Part shown: positions 36,806 to 46,077 of the stretch, piece after piece | How positions within the stretch are numbered: the stretch's first letter is position 1 | Layout of the letters: every line of letters begins with the position of its first letter | Source of the DNA: Streptomyces sp. NBC_01549 | GTDB lineage: Bacteria > Actinomycetota > Actinomycetes > Streptomycetales > Streptomycetaceae | DNA: 64,000 bases | Assembly (NCBI RefSeq): GCF_026339955.1 | Contig: NZ_JAPEPW010000002.1 | Location: forward strand, 186,001 to 250,000 | Direction: 5' to 3' | Position numbers and translations under genes: made by a program | Notes under the pieces: model-generated | Databases searched by the model: none | What the model was told of the DNA's origin: nothing | Seen by the model: only the letters and a program-made list of their open reading frames with translations

Positions 36806-38781
36806 CCTGCGTTCCACAGTTGAGCGGGGTTCTCGGGGGTGTGGCAGGGCATCGGTGCAGGTCAGGCGGTTGCACCTAGCGCGAAAGGCCGAAAACGCCT
36901 AGTGGCACGATGTTGTCACCCCCATGCCTGTGACATGGAATGATGTGCGTATCGTCTAGCGGCATGTATGTGAAGACGACGTCCCGGCGGAACAAGGACG
37001 GGCAGACGGTCCGGTATCTGCAGCTGGCCCACAACGAGTGGGACCCGGCCGTGGGGCGTTCGCGTACGAAGGTGCTGCACTCCTTCGGCCGGGAGGACGA
37101 GCTCGACCGCGAGGCGGTGCGCCGACTGGTCGGCGCGCTCTCGAAGCTGCTGGACCCCGCGTCCGCGCTGGCCGCGACCGGCTCGGGAGACCTGTCACTG
37201 ATCAGTTCCAGGCCGTGCGGCGGGGTGCACGCGCTGGACGGACTCTGGCACCGGCTCGGCCTCGACGGTGTCGTGCACCGCCAACTGGCCGGGCGGCGGC
37301 TGGATCCGCGCGTCGAACGGGTGCTGTTCGCGCTGGTCGCCAACCGGGCCCTGGCCGCCTCCAGCAAGCTCGCCGCGACCGAGTGGATCGCCGACGACGT
37401 CCACATAGACGGCCTGGAGGCGATCAGTGACGAAGCCTGCTACCGAGCCATGGATTACCTGCTGACCATCGAGCCGGCCCTGGCCAAGGAGACGTACTTC
37501 CAGGTCACCGACCTGCTCAACCTGGAGGTGGACCTGCTGTTCTTCGACACCAGCTCCACGTACTTCGAGACCGAGGACGCCGACGAACCTGTCGCCCGCG
37601 ACGAACACGGCGAGCGCCTGGCCGCCGACGCGCCGGCCGAAGACGCGGTGCGACACGACGGGTTCCGCACCCACGGCAAGTCCAAGGACTCCCGCGACGA
37701 TCTGCCCCAGGTCGTCATCGGCATGGCCGTCACCCGCGACGGGATCCCGGTGCGGGTGTGGTCCTGGCCCGGCAACACCGGTGACCAGGCCCTGATCCGG
37801 CAGGTCCGCGACGACCTGCGCGAGTGGACGCTGTCGAAGATCGTGTGGGTCGCCGACCGCGGCTTCACCTCCGCCGCCAACCGCCGGGCGCTGATGCGCG
37901 GAGGCGGCGGCTACATCATCGGCGAGAAACTCCGCACCGGATCACCCGAAGTACGCGCCGCCCTCTCGCGGCAGGGCCGCTATGCGTCCGTGCGCGACAA
38001 CCTCCAGGTCAAGGAGGTCAACATCGGAACCGACGACCGGTTCGTGATCTGCTTCAACCCCGACCAGGCCACCCGCGACGCCGCGATCCGTCAGCGGATG
38101 GTCACCCAGCTCACCGAGGCGATCGAGGCCACGGACAAGCTGCCCAGGCCCGAACGCGACAAGCTGGCTGGGGTGTTGTCCACCAAGCCCGGTCTGAAAC
38201 GGTTCTTGCGCACCACCCCGAGCGGGCTGCTGCGGGTGGACAAGAAGAAGATCGCCGCCGAGGCCAACCTCGACGGGAAGTACCTCCTGCGCTCCTCGGA
38301 TCCGAAGCTGTCGGCCGAGGACATCGCCCTGGGTTACAAACAGCTCCTGGAAGTCGAGCGCGGCTGGCGCGACATGAAGCAAATTCTCGATCTCCGCCCC
38401 GTTTACCACCGCCGCGAGGACCGCATCCGCGCCCACGTCCTGCTCTGCTGGCTCGCCCTGCTGCTGATCCGCGTCGCCGAGACCTCCACCGGCCAGACCT
38501 GGAACCGCCTGCGCGCCGAACTCCAGCGCCTGCACGCGGTCACCTACACCGGCCCGGCCGGCACCTTCCGCCAGTCCACCGACCTCACCAAGCCCCAGCG
38601 CGACATCTTCACCGCCCTGAACGTCACCCCGCCCAAGAAGATCATCGATCTGACCGCAGGCCGCTGACCAGGCACTATCCCCCCGCCTAGTGACACGCCA
38701 TCTCGGCGTGCTCACAGGCGTTTCCGCAGGTCAACCCACGTTTTCGTTCCCTAGTCGACACCGCTAACTGTGGAACTCAGG
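36806..38781 (+). mobile_element. Complete IS1634-family element, 1976 bp, TSD ACAAG
   Basis: Inverted repeats CCTGCGTTCCACAGTT (36806-36821) and AACTGTGGAACTCAGG (38766-38781) match at 15 of 16 positions. The 5-bp duplication ACAAG flanks both ends (36801-36805, 38782-38786). Removing the element restores an IS3 OrfB frame. A subterminal direct repeat CGCCTAGTG(G/A)CACG occurs at 36896 and 38684. Confidence 0.9.
36964..38667 (+). CDS. IS1634-family transposase
   Basis: 567 residues from ATG 36964. MYVKTTSRRNKDGQTVRYLQ is the typical start. Catalytic region: LLFFDTSSTYFE (Asp), KIVWVADRGFTSAANRRAL (Asp), and the Glu-containing YKQLLEVERGWRDMKQILDL followed by the ILDLRPVYHRREDRIRAHVL tail. 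Complete and probably active. Confidence 0.93.
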   Translation: MYVKTTSRRNKDGQTVRYLQLAHNEWDPAVGRSRTKVLHSFGREDELDREAVRRLVGALSKLLDPASALAATGSGDLSLISSRPCGGVHALDGLWHRLGLDGVVHRQLAGRRLDPRVERVLFALVANRALAASSKLAATEWIADDVHIDGLEAISDEACYRAMDYLLTIEPALAKETYFQVTDLLNLEVDLLFFDTSSTYFETEDADEPVARDEHGERLAADAPAEDAVRHDGFRTHGKSKDSRDDLPQVVIGMAVTRDGIPVRVWSWPGNTGDQALIRQVRDDLREWTLSKIVWVADRGFTSAANRRALMRGGGGYIIGEKLRTGSPEVRAALSRQGRYASVRDNLQVKEVNIGTDDRFVICFNPDQATRDAAIRQRMVTQLTEAIEATDKLPRPERDKLAGVLSTKPGLKRFLRTTPSGLLRVDKKKIAAEANLDGKYLLRSSDPKLSAEDIALGYKQLLEVERGWRDMKQILDLRPVYHRREDRIRAHVLLCWLALLLIRVAETSTGQTWNRLRAELQRLHAVTYTGPAGTFRQSTDLTKPQRDIFTALNVTPPKKIIDLTAGR

Positions 38782-38840
38782 ACAAGCTCTCCGCGGCGGC
38801 GTTGTCGAAGCAGCTTCCGGTTCGTTTGGGTCGCGGCCTG
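38782..38840 (-). pseudogene. IS3-family OrfB, upstream piece
   Basis: RPKRTGSCFDNAAAESL is the Asn/Glu motif just before WAVLKEE of the OrfB piece at 36613-36800. The two are colinear when the IS1634 element and one ACAAG are removed. The region beyond about 38840 is another fragment. Confidence 0.75.
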
Positions 38841-38939
38841 ACGTTTGTAGTGGCTGGCCTGGGAACGGGCTTGATGACGACGCCTCCAGTGGGACCAGCG
38901 AAGCCAGTGACCAGCCTCGTGGAGGGGTCGGGCGAGCCC

Positions 38940-39060
38940 CCGCCCCGGACGGTGACGCGAGGCGTGTGGGCGCGCTGGGACCAGGTCTGTGCTTTCGGCG
39001 GCCGCAGCACTTGGCCCGACTCATCCGCGAAGCACAGCCACGCGTTGGATCGGTTCCGGC
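38940..39060 (-). pseudogene. IS630-type transposase internal fragment
   Basis: SNAWLCFADESGQVLRPPKA and RAHTPRVTVRGGG are the first-Asp region of an IS630-type DDE domain. About 40 codons remain. Confidence 0.6.
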
Positions 39061-39167
39061 CGCTGCCGTCGGGCGTGGACACGCGCGTCGGGTCTGCGGT
39101 CCGCGTGTGCTGCCCTCGTGTCACGTCTGAGGTCTGGATCATGTCTTTACTGAAGTCATTGTCCTAG

Positions 39168-40612
39168 TAGGGCTTTGTTACGTACCCTGGTTGATCGTTC
39201 CGAGGTAGTCTCGTGATGTCCTGTCAGGTGTGACACCTGAGGAGATGGACGAGATCCGCCCCCGCTTGGAGGCGTTCGCAGCCGAGATGCTCGGCACGGT
39301 GAAACGCCGGGACCAGCGGGCCAAGGGCGAGCTGTACGTGCGTGGGCTGATGCTGGACGGCAAGCGCAAGTCGATGCAGCCGATGGCCGAGCGTCTGGGC
39401 GTGGACCACCAGCAGCTGCAGCAGTTCATCTCCTCCTCCACCTGGGACTACGTCGAGGTGCGGCGCCGGGTCTCGCGGTGGGCAGCGGCGCACATCACCC
39501 CGGAGGCGTATGCGATCGACGACACGGGCTTCCCAAAGGACGGGTACGACTCCCCTGGGGTGGCCCGGATGTACTGCGGCGCCTTGGGCAAGCGCGGAAA
39601 CTGCCAGATAGCGGTCAGTGTCAACTTGGTCAGCGACCACGCCTCAGCGGCCGTCAACTGGCGGCTGTTCATCCCCGACAGCTGGGACGACGCCGCATCC
39701 GGGGACGACCCGCTGCTGGCCGAGGCGATCCGCCGACGCCGCCAGCGGGCGGGCATCCCCGACCAGGTCCGCCACAAGGAGAAGTGGCGCCAGGCGCTGG
39801 AGATGCTCGACGAGGTCCGCGGCCAGTGGGAACTGCCCGGTCTGCCGGTGGTCGCCGATGCCGGTTACGGCGATGCCACCGGCTTCCGCCTGGGCCTGAC
39901 CGAACGCGGTCTCGCCTACGCGGTCGCCGTCAAAGGAACCACCACCGCCTACCCCGGTGAGGCGTTGCCCGAGCGTCCGCCCTACAGCGGCCGCGGCCGC
40001 CCGCCCCGGCCCGCCTACCCGATGCCGCACAGCACCCTGCGTGACCTCGTCCTGGCCGCCGGGCGGGGCGCCGCCCGCACCGTCACCTGGCGCCAGGGCA
40101 CCAAGAGCGGTCCGCGCAACCCACGGGCCGACATGCGCTCGCGCTTCGTGGCCATGCGCGTGCGCCCGGCCAACCGCGACATCCCCCGTGACCTGGACGG
40201 CAGTCTGCCCGAGTGCTGGCTGCTGGCCGAATGGCCACCCGGCGCCGCCGAGCCCACCGACTACTGGCTCTCCACCCTGCCCGCCGGCACCCCGCTACGC
40301 GAACTCGTCCGTATCGCCAAGATCCGCTGGCGGGTCGAGCACGACTACCGTGAGCTCAAGGACGGCCTCGGCCTGGACCACTTCGAAGGCCGCAGCTACC
40401 TCGGCTGGCACCGGCACGTGACCCTGGCCGCCCTCGCCCAGGCCTTCTGCACCATGCTCCGCCTCGACCCAAAAGTCCCTGCGCCGGCCTGACCCTCTAC
40501 GCGGTTCTGCGCGCGTTACAGAAGATCCTGGCCACCTGGACCGGCGCCTGCTCGATATGCGGCCACCCCGCCCCCACACCCGAACCCCACCACAGGACCT
40601 AACAAAGCCCTA
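39168..40612 (+). mobile_element. Complete IS701-family element, 1445 bp, TSD CTAG
   Basis: Ends TAGGGCTTTGTTA and (reverse) TAGGGCTTTGTTA are perfect inverted repeats, flanked by CTAG at 39164-39167 and 40613-40616. The 4-bp CTAG duplication is typical of IS701. Confidence 0.9.
39230..40492 (+). CDS. IS701-family transposase
   Basis: 420 residues from GTG 39230 (ATG 39245 is also possible). IDDTGFPKDGYDSPGVARMY and VVADAGYGDATGFRLGL hold the catalytic Asp residues; WRVEHDYRELKDGLGLDHFE holds the Glu. At the C-terminus the frame stops at VPAPA, while a shifted frame continues with LTLYAVLRALQKILATWTGA, the normal tail. So either a one-base indel or a frameshift removes the last roughly 35 residues. 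Confidence 0.9.
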   Translation: MTPEEMDEIRPRLEAFAAEMLGTVKRRDQRAKGELYVRGLMLDGKRKSMQPMAERLGVDHQQLQQFISSSTWDYVEVRRRVSRWAAAHITPEAYAIDDTGFPKDGYDSPGVARMYCGALGKRGNCQIAVSVNLVSDHASAAVNWRLFIPDSWDDAASGDDPLLAEAIRRRRQRAGIPDQVRHKEKWRQALEMLDEVRGQWELPGLPVVADAGYGDATGFRLGLTERGLAYAVAVKGTTTAYPGEALPERPPYSGRGRPPRPAYPMPHSTLRDLVLAAGRGAARTVTWRQGTKSGPRNPRADMRSRFVAMRVRPANRDIPRDLDGSLPECWLLAEWPPGAAEPTDYWLSTLPAGTPLRELVRIAKIRWRVEHDYRELKDGLGLDHFEGRSYLGWHRHVTLAALAQAFCTMLRLDPKVPAPA

Positions 40613-40667
40613 CTAGGTGACCGGGTCGCGACGGTGCCCGGTGTGCCTGTTGTGAAGGAGTTTCTCG

Positions 40668-41519
40668 ATGGTTGATCAGCCGATTCTGGTGCTGGGCGCG
40701 ACTGGTGGGCAGGGCGGGGCCGTGACCGGCGCGCTGCTGGCTCGTGGGGCGCGGGTGAGGGGGATGGTCCGCGATCCGCAGAACGCGTCCGCACGCCGGC
40801 TGGCCGACCGGGGGGTCGAGCTGGTCGCCGGTTCGCTCAGTGATCGAGAGTCCATGGCCGCGGCGATGGACGGGGCAGCCGCGGTGTTCGCCTTCACCAC
40901 TCCCTTCGAGACCGGTGTGGACGCCGAGGTGGCGCAGGGCCGGGCGATCCTGGCCGCGGCCGGTGAGAAGCGCGTCCCGCACCTGGTGTTCAGCTCGGTG
41001 GCGGGGGCCGACCAGCACAGCGGTGTGCCGCACTTCGACAGCAAGGCCCGCATCGAGGCCGAGCTGGCGTCCGGTGACGTGCCGTACACGATCCTGGGAC
41101 CGACGTACTTCTTCGACAACGCCCTCGGCGGGGCGCGGCGGATCGCCGGCGGGGTGCTCGACCTGCCGCTGCCGTCCGACCGGCCCTTGCAGCAACTGCA
41201 CCGCAACGACCACGGCGCCTTCGCGGCCGGGGTCATGCTCGATCCGGCCCGCTACGTCGGGCAGCGCATCGAGCTGGCGAGCGATGCGCCCACCCCCGCG
41301 CAGATGGCCACTGCGCTGGGTGCGACGCTGGGGCGGCAGGTGCGGCACGAGCAGGTACCGCTGGAGGCCATCGGCAACCCGGACATGCACGCCATGTGGA
41401 CGTTCCTCAACGGACCGGGCTACCGCGTCGACATCCCCGCCCTGCACGCGGCGCACCCGGAGATCCCCTGGACCAGCTTCGCCGACTGGGCGCAGGGCGC
41501 TTTCGCTGCCACTGCCTGA
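40668..41519 (+). CDS. NmrA-like NAD(P)-binding protein
   Basis: 283 residues. ILVLGATGGQGGAVTGALLA is the dinucleotide-binding GxxGxxG. VFAFTTPFETGVDAEVAQGR, HLVFSSVAGADQHSGVPHFD and SKARIEAELASGDVPYTILG are the NmrA/atypical SDR pattern. Such proteins act as redox sensors or quinone/NADPH reductases. IS3 copy B lies 16 bp after its stop. Before the inferred inversion this gene lay next to position 14474. Confidence 0.88.
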   Translation: MVDQPILVLGATGGQGGAVTGALLARGARVRGMVRDPQNASARRLADRGVELVAGSLSDRESMAAAMDGAAAVFAFTTPFETGVDAEVAQGRAILAAAGEKRVPHLVFSSVAGADQHSGVPHFDSKARIEAELASGDVPYTILGPTYFFDNALGGARRIAGGVLDLPLPSDRPLQQLHRNDHGAFAAGVMLDPARYVGQRIELASDAPTPAQMATALGATLGRQVRHEQVPLEAIGNPDMHAMWTFLNGPGYRVDIPALHAAHPEIPWTSFADWAQGAFAATA

Positions 41520-41572
41520 GCCCGCCCGAACGAAGCGGAACCTGTCAAAGCGATCAAGGCAGGTAGATCGTT

Positions 41573-42634
41573 CTAACGCTGTGCTGGGATCAGTGGGCCG
41601 TCTGGTGCCGGCTGGTTGATCCAGGCCGCTGCGGGGAGCTTGGGAGGCTCGGGTGGTTTGCGGACGAAGCGTTCGGGGTGCTTCGCGTAGACCGTCTGGA
41701 GGACGTCGGCACGCATCTCGCGGAGCTGCTCGGCGAGACCGAAGTGCACGTCGTAGGGCGTGTGCAGGCCGATCCCGGAGTGCCGATGCTCTTCGTTGTA
41801 CCAGGTGAAGAACTGGGTGCACCACGCCCGGGCGTCCTCGAGGGATCCGAAACGCTCGGGAAAGTCGTGCCGGTATTTCAGGGTCTTGTACTGGCTCTCG
41901 CTGTACGGGTTGTCGTTCGACGTCTTCGGCCGCGAATGCGACTTGGTGACGCCGAGATGGGCCATCATCTGGGCGACGTTCTGCGCGACCATCGGGGACC
42001 CGCGGTCCGAGTGGATCGTCAACTGCCCTGGTTCGATACCGTACTTGGCGATCGACTCGGACAGGAACCGCTCGGCGAGGTCCTTGTTCTCGTGGGCGGC
42101 GATCATCCAGCCGACCGTGTAGCGGCTGAAGATGTCGATGATCGTGTAGAGGCAGTAGTAGACGCCCTTGACCGGCCCCTTCAGCTTCGTGATGTCCCAG
42201 CTCCATACCCGGTTCGGGCCCTCGGCGACCAGCTCGGGAACGGTCCGGGGCGGGTGGACGGCCTGGCGGCGGCGTTCACGGACCTCGCCATGCCGTCGCA
42301 GGAGCCGGTACATCGTCGACTCCGAGCACAGGTAGACACCCCGGTCCAGGAGCACCGCGTAGATCTCGGCGGGCGCCATGTCGGCGAACTCCAGGGAATG
42401 GAGCACGTCGAGGACCCGTATCTCCTCCTCGGGTGTGAGAGCGCGGGCGTGTCGGCGCCGTTCTGGCCGCGGCTTGGCCGGGGCGGGGCTTCGGCGGTGT
42501 TGGCGGTAGTAGGTGGCACGGCTCACGCCGAGAGCGGCGCATGCCTGGACGCGTCCGACCAGCCCGCTGAGCTCTTCAAGGGCCTGATTGCGGGCGGTGT
42601 TGAACGCCACGGCCGCGAGCTGGGCTTCGGTCAC
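41573..42634 (-). CDS. IS3 OrfB, DDE transposase (copy B)
   Basis: Same 353-residue product as in copy A, with the DDE motifs in WSWDITKLKG, TIHSDRGSP and NPYSESQYKTL. Intact. Confidence 0.93.
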   Translation of the reverse strand: MTEAQLAAVAFNTARNQALEELSGLVGRVQACAALGVSRATYYRQHRRSPAPAKPRPERRRHARALTPEEEIRVLDVLHSLEFADMAPAEIYAVLLDRGVYLCSESTMYRLLRRHGEVRERRRQAVHPPRTVPELVAEGPNRVWSWDITKLKGPVKGVYYCLYTIIDIFSRYTVGWMIAAHENKDLAERFLSESIAKYGIEPGQLTIHSDRGSPMVAQNVAQMMAHLGVTKSHSRPKTSNDNPYSESQYKTLKYRHDFPERFGSLEDARAWCTQFFTWYNEEHRHSGIGLHTPYDVHFGLAEQLREMRADVLQTVYAKHPERFVRKPPEPPKLPAAAWINQPAPDGPLIPAQR

Positions 42635-43077
42635 TGGTTCTTCTCGCCGTTCCGGGTCGGGGCGCTGTCCGTGGCGAACTGGTCGAGCAGCGCGGAGAGT
42701 TTTCCCTGGACCTCGATGACGGTGCGGGCCTTCGCGAGGTCGGCTTCCAGGCGGGCTTTCTCCGCCTTGAGCTTCTCGATCTCCTTGTCCCTGGGGTCCG
42801 CCTTCGGCCGTCCGGCCGACGCGGCGAGCGCGTCCAGGGCACCCTTGTCCCGCTGTTGCCGCCACGTCGTGATCAGCGACGAATACAGGCCCTCCCGCCG
42901 CAGCAGAGCACCCTTGCCCTTCTTGTCCAACGTCTCGTACTCCGCGAGGATCCTCGCCTTGTACTCCGCGGTATACCGGCGCGGACCGGCCGAACGGGCT
43001 TCTACCTGCGGATCAGGGGTCCCGTGGTCATTCGTGCTGGCCACCCGGGCACTACTCCTTCTCCGCCCTCGACTCAA
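42631..43077 (-). CDS. IS3 OrfA, HTH transposase subunit (copy B)
   Basis: Same 148-residue product as copy A, overlapping orfB by GTGA. Starts TTG 43077, or GTG 43044. Confidence 0.9.
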   Translation of the reverse strand: MSRGRRRSSARVASTNDHGTPDPQVEARSAGPRRYTAEYKARILAEYETLDKKGKGALLRREGLYSSLITTWRQQRDKGALDALAASAGRPKADPRDKEIEKLKAEKARLEADLAKARTVIEVQGKLSALLDQFATDSAPTRNGEKNQ

Positions 43078-43122
43078 TGAATCATCCAGTATACCTGACT
43101 CGATCTACTTTGACAGAGAGGG

Positions 43123-43429
43123 TGTCGCCCTTCAGGTAGACGGCACTGATCCAGTACGAGTAGCGGCCACTCTTCACGCCAGTGCTGACCCAGACATCGT
43201 TCGTGTATCCGTTGTCCGTGATCGACTCGCCCCACTGCCAGCACAGGCCGAGAACCGTGTAGTTCGCCGGATAGACGTCATCCTTGTGGCTGTGCGAGTC
43301 AGGGAGGTCGCGGACATTGACAACCTCGTAAGTCGTGACCATGGAGGCGGCGGATGCCGGGCTCGTTGCCATGGTGAGGCAGCCGACCGCAAGTGCTGCG
43401 ACGGCAAGGGCCTTGGCGCGGTGCTTCAT
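43123..43429 (-). pseudogene. Small secreted SH3-like protein, 5' part of the split gene
   Basis: ATG 43429 is preceded by GGGGGAA. The signal peptide MKHRAKALAVAALAVGCLTM...SPASAA is followed by a mature domain with YEVVNVRDLPDSHS, YPANYTVLGLCWQWGE and YSYWISAVYLKGD. The variable/SH3-like pattern is typical of small Streptomyces secreted proteins of unknown role. At codon 103 the frame enters IS3 copy B and ends after 12 foreign residues. The true end lies at 16062-16108; rejoined, the protein has about 116 residues and a second Cys pairing with the one in GLCW. Confidence 0.8.
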
Positions 43430-44184
43430 CGTTCCCCCGGTATGGGTGGTCTCTGCGGGTTGTGAAGTGTCGCGCGACGTGTGGGGCGCTGCGCGGTAGC
43501 GGATGCACCGTGACACGAACAGATTGGCCGTGAATATGATTTCGATCCCGTTCGAAATGTTCCTCACCTGCGCAGATCGGGATCCGGACGGTCTGCTGAG
43601 CCTGGTGGCGCGCCCGGGCCGCGCGTGATCGTGTCCCCGCCGTCACCACCGGGCGGGCGTCGGGTGGGTGCACTGATTCACACGACGGTCGACCTTCATC
43701 CGGTACCTCGCCCTCCGACGATGTGGCTCTGGCCATGAGAACGGGCAGCACTTCGACCCCAGTACGGGAGGCAACTGCAAGCTGGAGGGAATCGGATTGT
43801 TCACGAGTTCCAACAACACTGGATCGGCGCGAGGCTCGCCCGAGCGGGCCTCGCGAGCGGCCCTGAAGGGATGGCCCGGTTGTCAGTGCGGATTGGCCTC
43901 ATTGCGATCACGAACCACAACATCGCGTACTCCACGCCGACAAGGCCGACGTCCTGGACTGCCTGGGCAGCAACGGCAACCTCACGGCGGACCAGCGGCG
44001 TCGCCTCGAAGCCATGCGCAAGGACGCCCGGGCCCATCAGGACGATGTCGGCCACCAGGGCTCGGCCACCTGCCGCTGGCCAAGACCAAGCCTGCAGCCG
44101 ACGCCTACCGCGCCGTCCTGGACCGGATGGACCCGGCAGTCGTCGCGGACGATGTCGGGAGTGGCAGCGGAAGGACGGGCATCG
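43430..44184. other. Long stretch without a convincing gene
   Basis: Short pieces such as HADKADVLDCLGSNGNLTAD and RLEAMRKDARAHQDDVGHQG (about 43930-44050) look like protein in one frame but are not continued. Probably decayed coding DNA of unknown origin. Confidence 0.35.
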
Positions 44185-44640
44185 TCTCTACGATCCATGA
44201 CCGTGTGCTGACACGGGCGTGGGCAGGGGGCGGCGAGGTGCGGGAGCGGATCACCGCCCGCCGAGCCGAGCTGGACACACTGGCCGCGAAGCCGGCCGAG
44301 CAGTTGGAGCAGGTCAACGCCGAGCGCGAGGAACTGGCGGTGGCCGAACGGGTCCTGTGTCGTTCGGCCGAACCGGCCGCCGCCGATGCCGCACCCCGGT
44401 CCTCGCCGAGGTGGCCGACCGGACGGTATCGCTGGTCGCGCGCCGGGGCCTCAGCACGGCTGACGATGCCGTCAAGCGCCTGGCGTTCATCGGCGCCGCC
44501 AAACACTTGCGTCTCCTGCTGGAGGAAATCAGCGAGCTGCTGTCGGTGCGGGAGGCCAACGCCGGTAAGGAGGTGAAGTCGGACCTGCGCCCGCGAGTCG
44601 TGCTCGCCTGGCCGAAGCAGAGGGCCCGCACCGCCGGGTC
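44185..44640 (+). pseudogene. Decayed coiled-coil protein, unknown
   Basis: GGEVRERITARRAELDTLAA and EQVNAEREELAVAERVL form a charged coil in one frame. After a shift, the DDAVKRLAFIGAAKHLRLLL and EEISELLSVREANAG segments continue in another. Family not recognised. Confidence 0.4.
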
Positions 44641-44763
44641 TCCCATTTTTGGGTCACCTACACCTATTTGAGTGAAAGACTCAATAAATCGCTTTTCGTG
44701 CCCGAAGGTGAGTCATGGTCTCTTCAGAGAAAACGGACCCACCGAAGGGATGAGGCATTGCAT

Positions 44764-45207
44764 TTGAGGCGTGCCGCAACGGTCCTGGGCGCAGCTGCGC
44801 TCACCATGATGACGATCCCCGCCAACGCTCACGCCGCAGCAATCGCCTGTGGCGGAGGTACGTCGACCGGCCGGGTGGCCATCAATGGCTGCATCAGCGC
44901 CCAGCGGGGATCTGTCGGCCCCTTCCCCTCTCGAGAGATGACGGCGTACATCAAGGCCCGCAACACCGGGACAAAGGGACTCAACGTCTCTTACGAGGCA
45001 TTTTCGCGCCCCGATGGTGGTTCTTGGGAGAGAGTAGGCACCGGTCGCGCCTACGTCAGGGCCGGCGAAGCCATTGGCCCTGTCGAAGTGGGAAGCACGA
45101 CCCGAGTATGCGCCCCAGTGAAAGTCGAAATCCGAGTACACGCTCGGGCCGACGGCGCCGCCTGGAGTGGCTGGTCTTCCGCATCCACGAAGCAATGCCA
45201 GACCTGA
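44764..45207 (+). CDS. Small secreted protein, unknown
   Basis: 147 residues from a TTG start at 44764 (the nearby TTG 44758 is an alternative) with GAAGGGATGAGG upstream. Signal peptide RRAATVLGAAALTMMTIPANAHA, then a Cys-containing mature domain (AIACGGGTSTGRVAINGCIS; VGSTTRVCAPVKVEIRVHAR; STKQCQT). Four Cys suggest two disulfides. The beta-rich look (TAYIKARNTGTKGLNVSYEA) resembles small extracellular proteins of streptomycetes; function unknown. Confidence 0.65.
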   Translation: MRRAATVLGAAALTMMTIPANAHAAAIACGGGTSTGRVAINGCISAQRGSVGPFPSREMTAYIKARNTGTKGLNVSYEAFSRPDGGSWERVGTGRAYVRAGEAIGPVEVGSTTRVCAPVKVEIRVHARADGAAWSGWSSASTKQCQT

Positions 45208-45422
45208 GAGCCTGAACGTCCCGGCTGGCGGGCCGGGCACAGCCGTGTACATCGAAGTGATGCGCTGTCACCTCTGAGAGGTGAAGGCGATCTTGAAGCC
45301 AACCAGGTTCTGTCCGAAAGGCCAACTGACTCACCTCTTGGCCCATCGCTACGCTCTACGCGGGGCGGGGAGATCATTCTGATGAGGAATGGGCTCAGCT
45401 TGAACCGCATCGGCCGAGAAGC

Positions 45423-45690
45423 GTGGGTCGAGGCGGGCGGTGGCAGTGTCACCGCCGGGTGATCAACGCGATTCTGTTCCAGCGCCGGACCGATCTCCCG
45501 TGGCGGACTGCCGTCGCGCTTCGGGAAGTGGAAAACCGTCCACGACCGTCATCGCAGGTGGCCAACGGATGGCACGCGGGAGAGGATTCTGCGGGCCGTC
45601 CGGGCTCGGGCCGATGTCGAGGCCCGAATCGACTGGACCATGGTCAGCGTGGACTCCACTTCCTGTCGGCCTCATCGGCATTCAGCAGGG
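45423..45690 (+). pseudogene. IS5-family OrfA fragment
   Basis: HRRVINAILFQRRTDLPWR, then in a shifted frame GKWKTVHDRHRRWPTDGTRE and IDWTMVSVDSTSCRPH, is the N-terminal half of an IS5-type transposase up to the first catalytic Asp (VDSTS). Confidence 0.75.
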
Positions 45691-45772
45691 CACCCACTCC
45701 CGACCACCCACAATCCCAGGCAGACACAGCAGGCCCTCCCGGCATCGGTCCGACGAGGCTCTGGGCCGCTCA

Positions 45773-46039
45773 CACCAGCGAACGTCGCAGGGACACCTCC
45801 AGCGCCAAGGCGTTCGTCGGGTCGGCCGCAACCTCGCTGCCGCGAACCGTTGCGATCACCTTGCGCGGACCGACCGTCGCGACGGCTGAATGCGCTACCA
45901 GAGGCAGGGCTGGGGCAAACACAAGAATCTCGAAGTCGTCGGGCAACGCGGACAACAAGGCGTCTTCGGTGCGGCGTAGTGTGGTGAAGCTGGTCGGTGC
46001 CGGTGGTACGAAGCGATCGCTGCGGTAGGGCCGCATCAC
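45773..46039 (-). CDS. Hypothetical protein, probably 3' truncated
   Basis: 89 residues from GTG 46039 (or ATG 46036): MRPYRSDRFVPPAPTSFTTL, DDFEILVFAPALPLVAHSAV, VIATVRGSEVAADPTNALAL. It looks like genuine protein, but the end is abrupt near an IS5 fragment. Family unknown. Divergent from the next gene by 38 bp. Confidence 0.4.
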
Positions 46040-46077
46040 TCTGCTGGCGAGAGCTGGTCTGCGTGGAAGGACTATCG

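Larger units (their letters stand above)
41536..43122 (-). mobile_element. IS3-family element, copy B (1587 bp), inverted relative to copy A
   Basis: Same ends, length and gene content as copy A. Flanks in element orientation are aca (left) and ctt (right), the mirror of copy A (ctt, aca). The left flank interrupts the small secreted-protein gene after its codon 102. Confidence 0.9.

Noticed and set aside
36896..38697. CGCCTAGTG(G/A)CACG copies as IS1634 terminal repeats or its target duplication
   Set aside because: They are direct, lie inside the element, and better ends with ACAAG duplications exist at 36806 and 38781.
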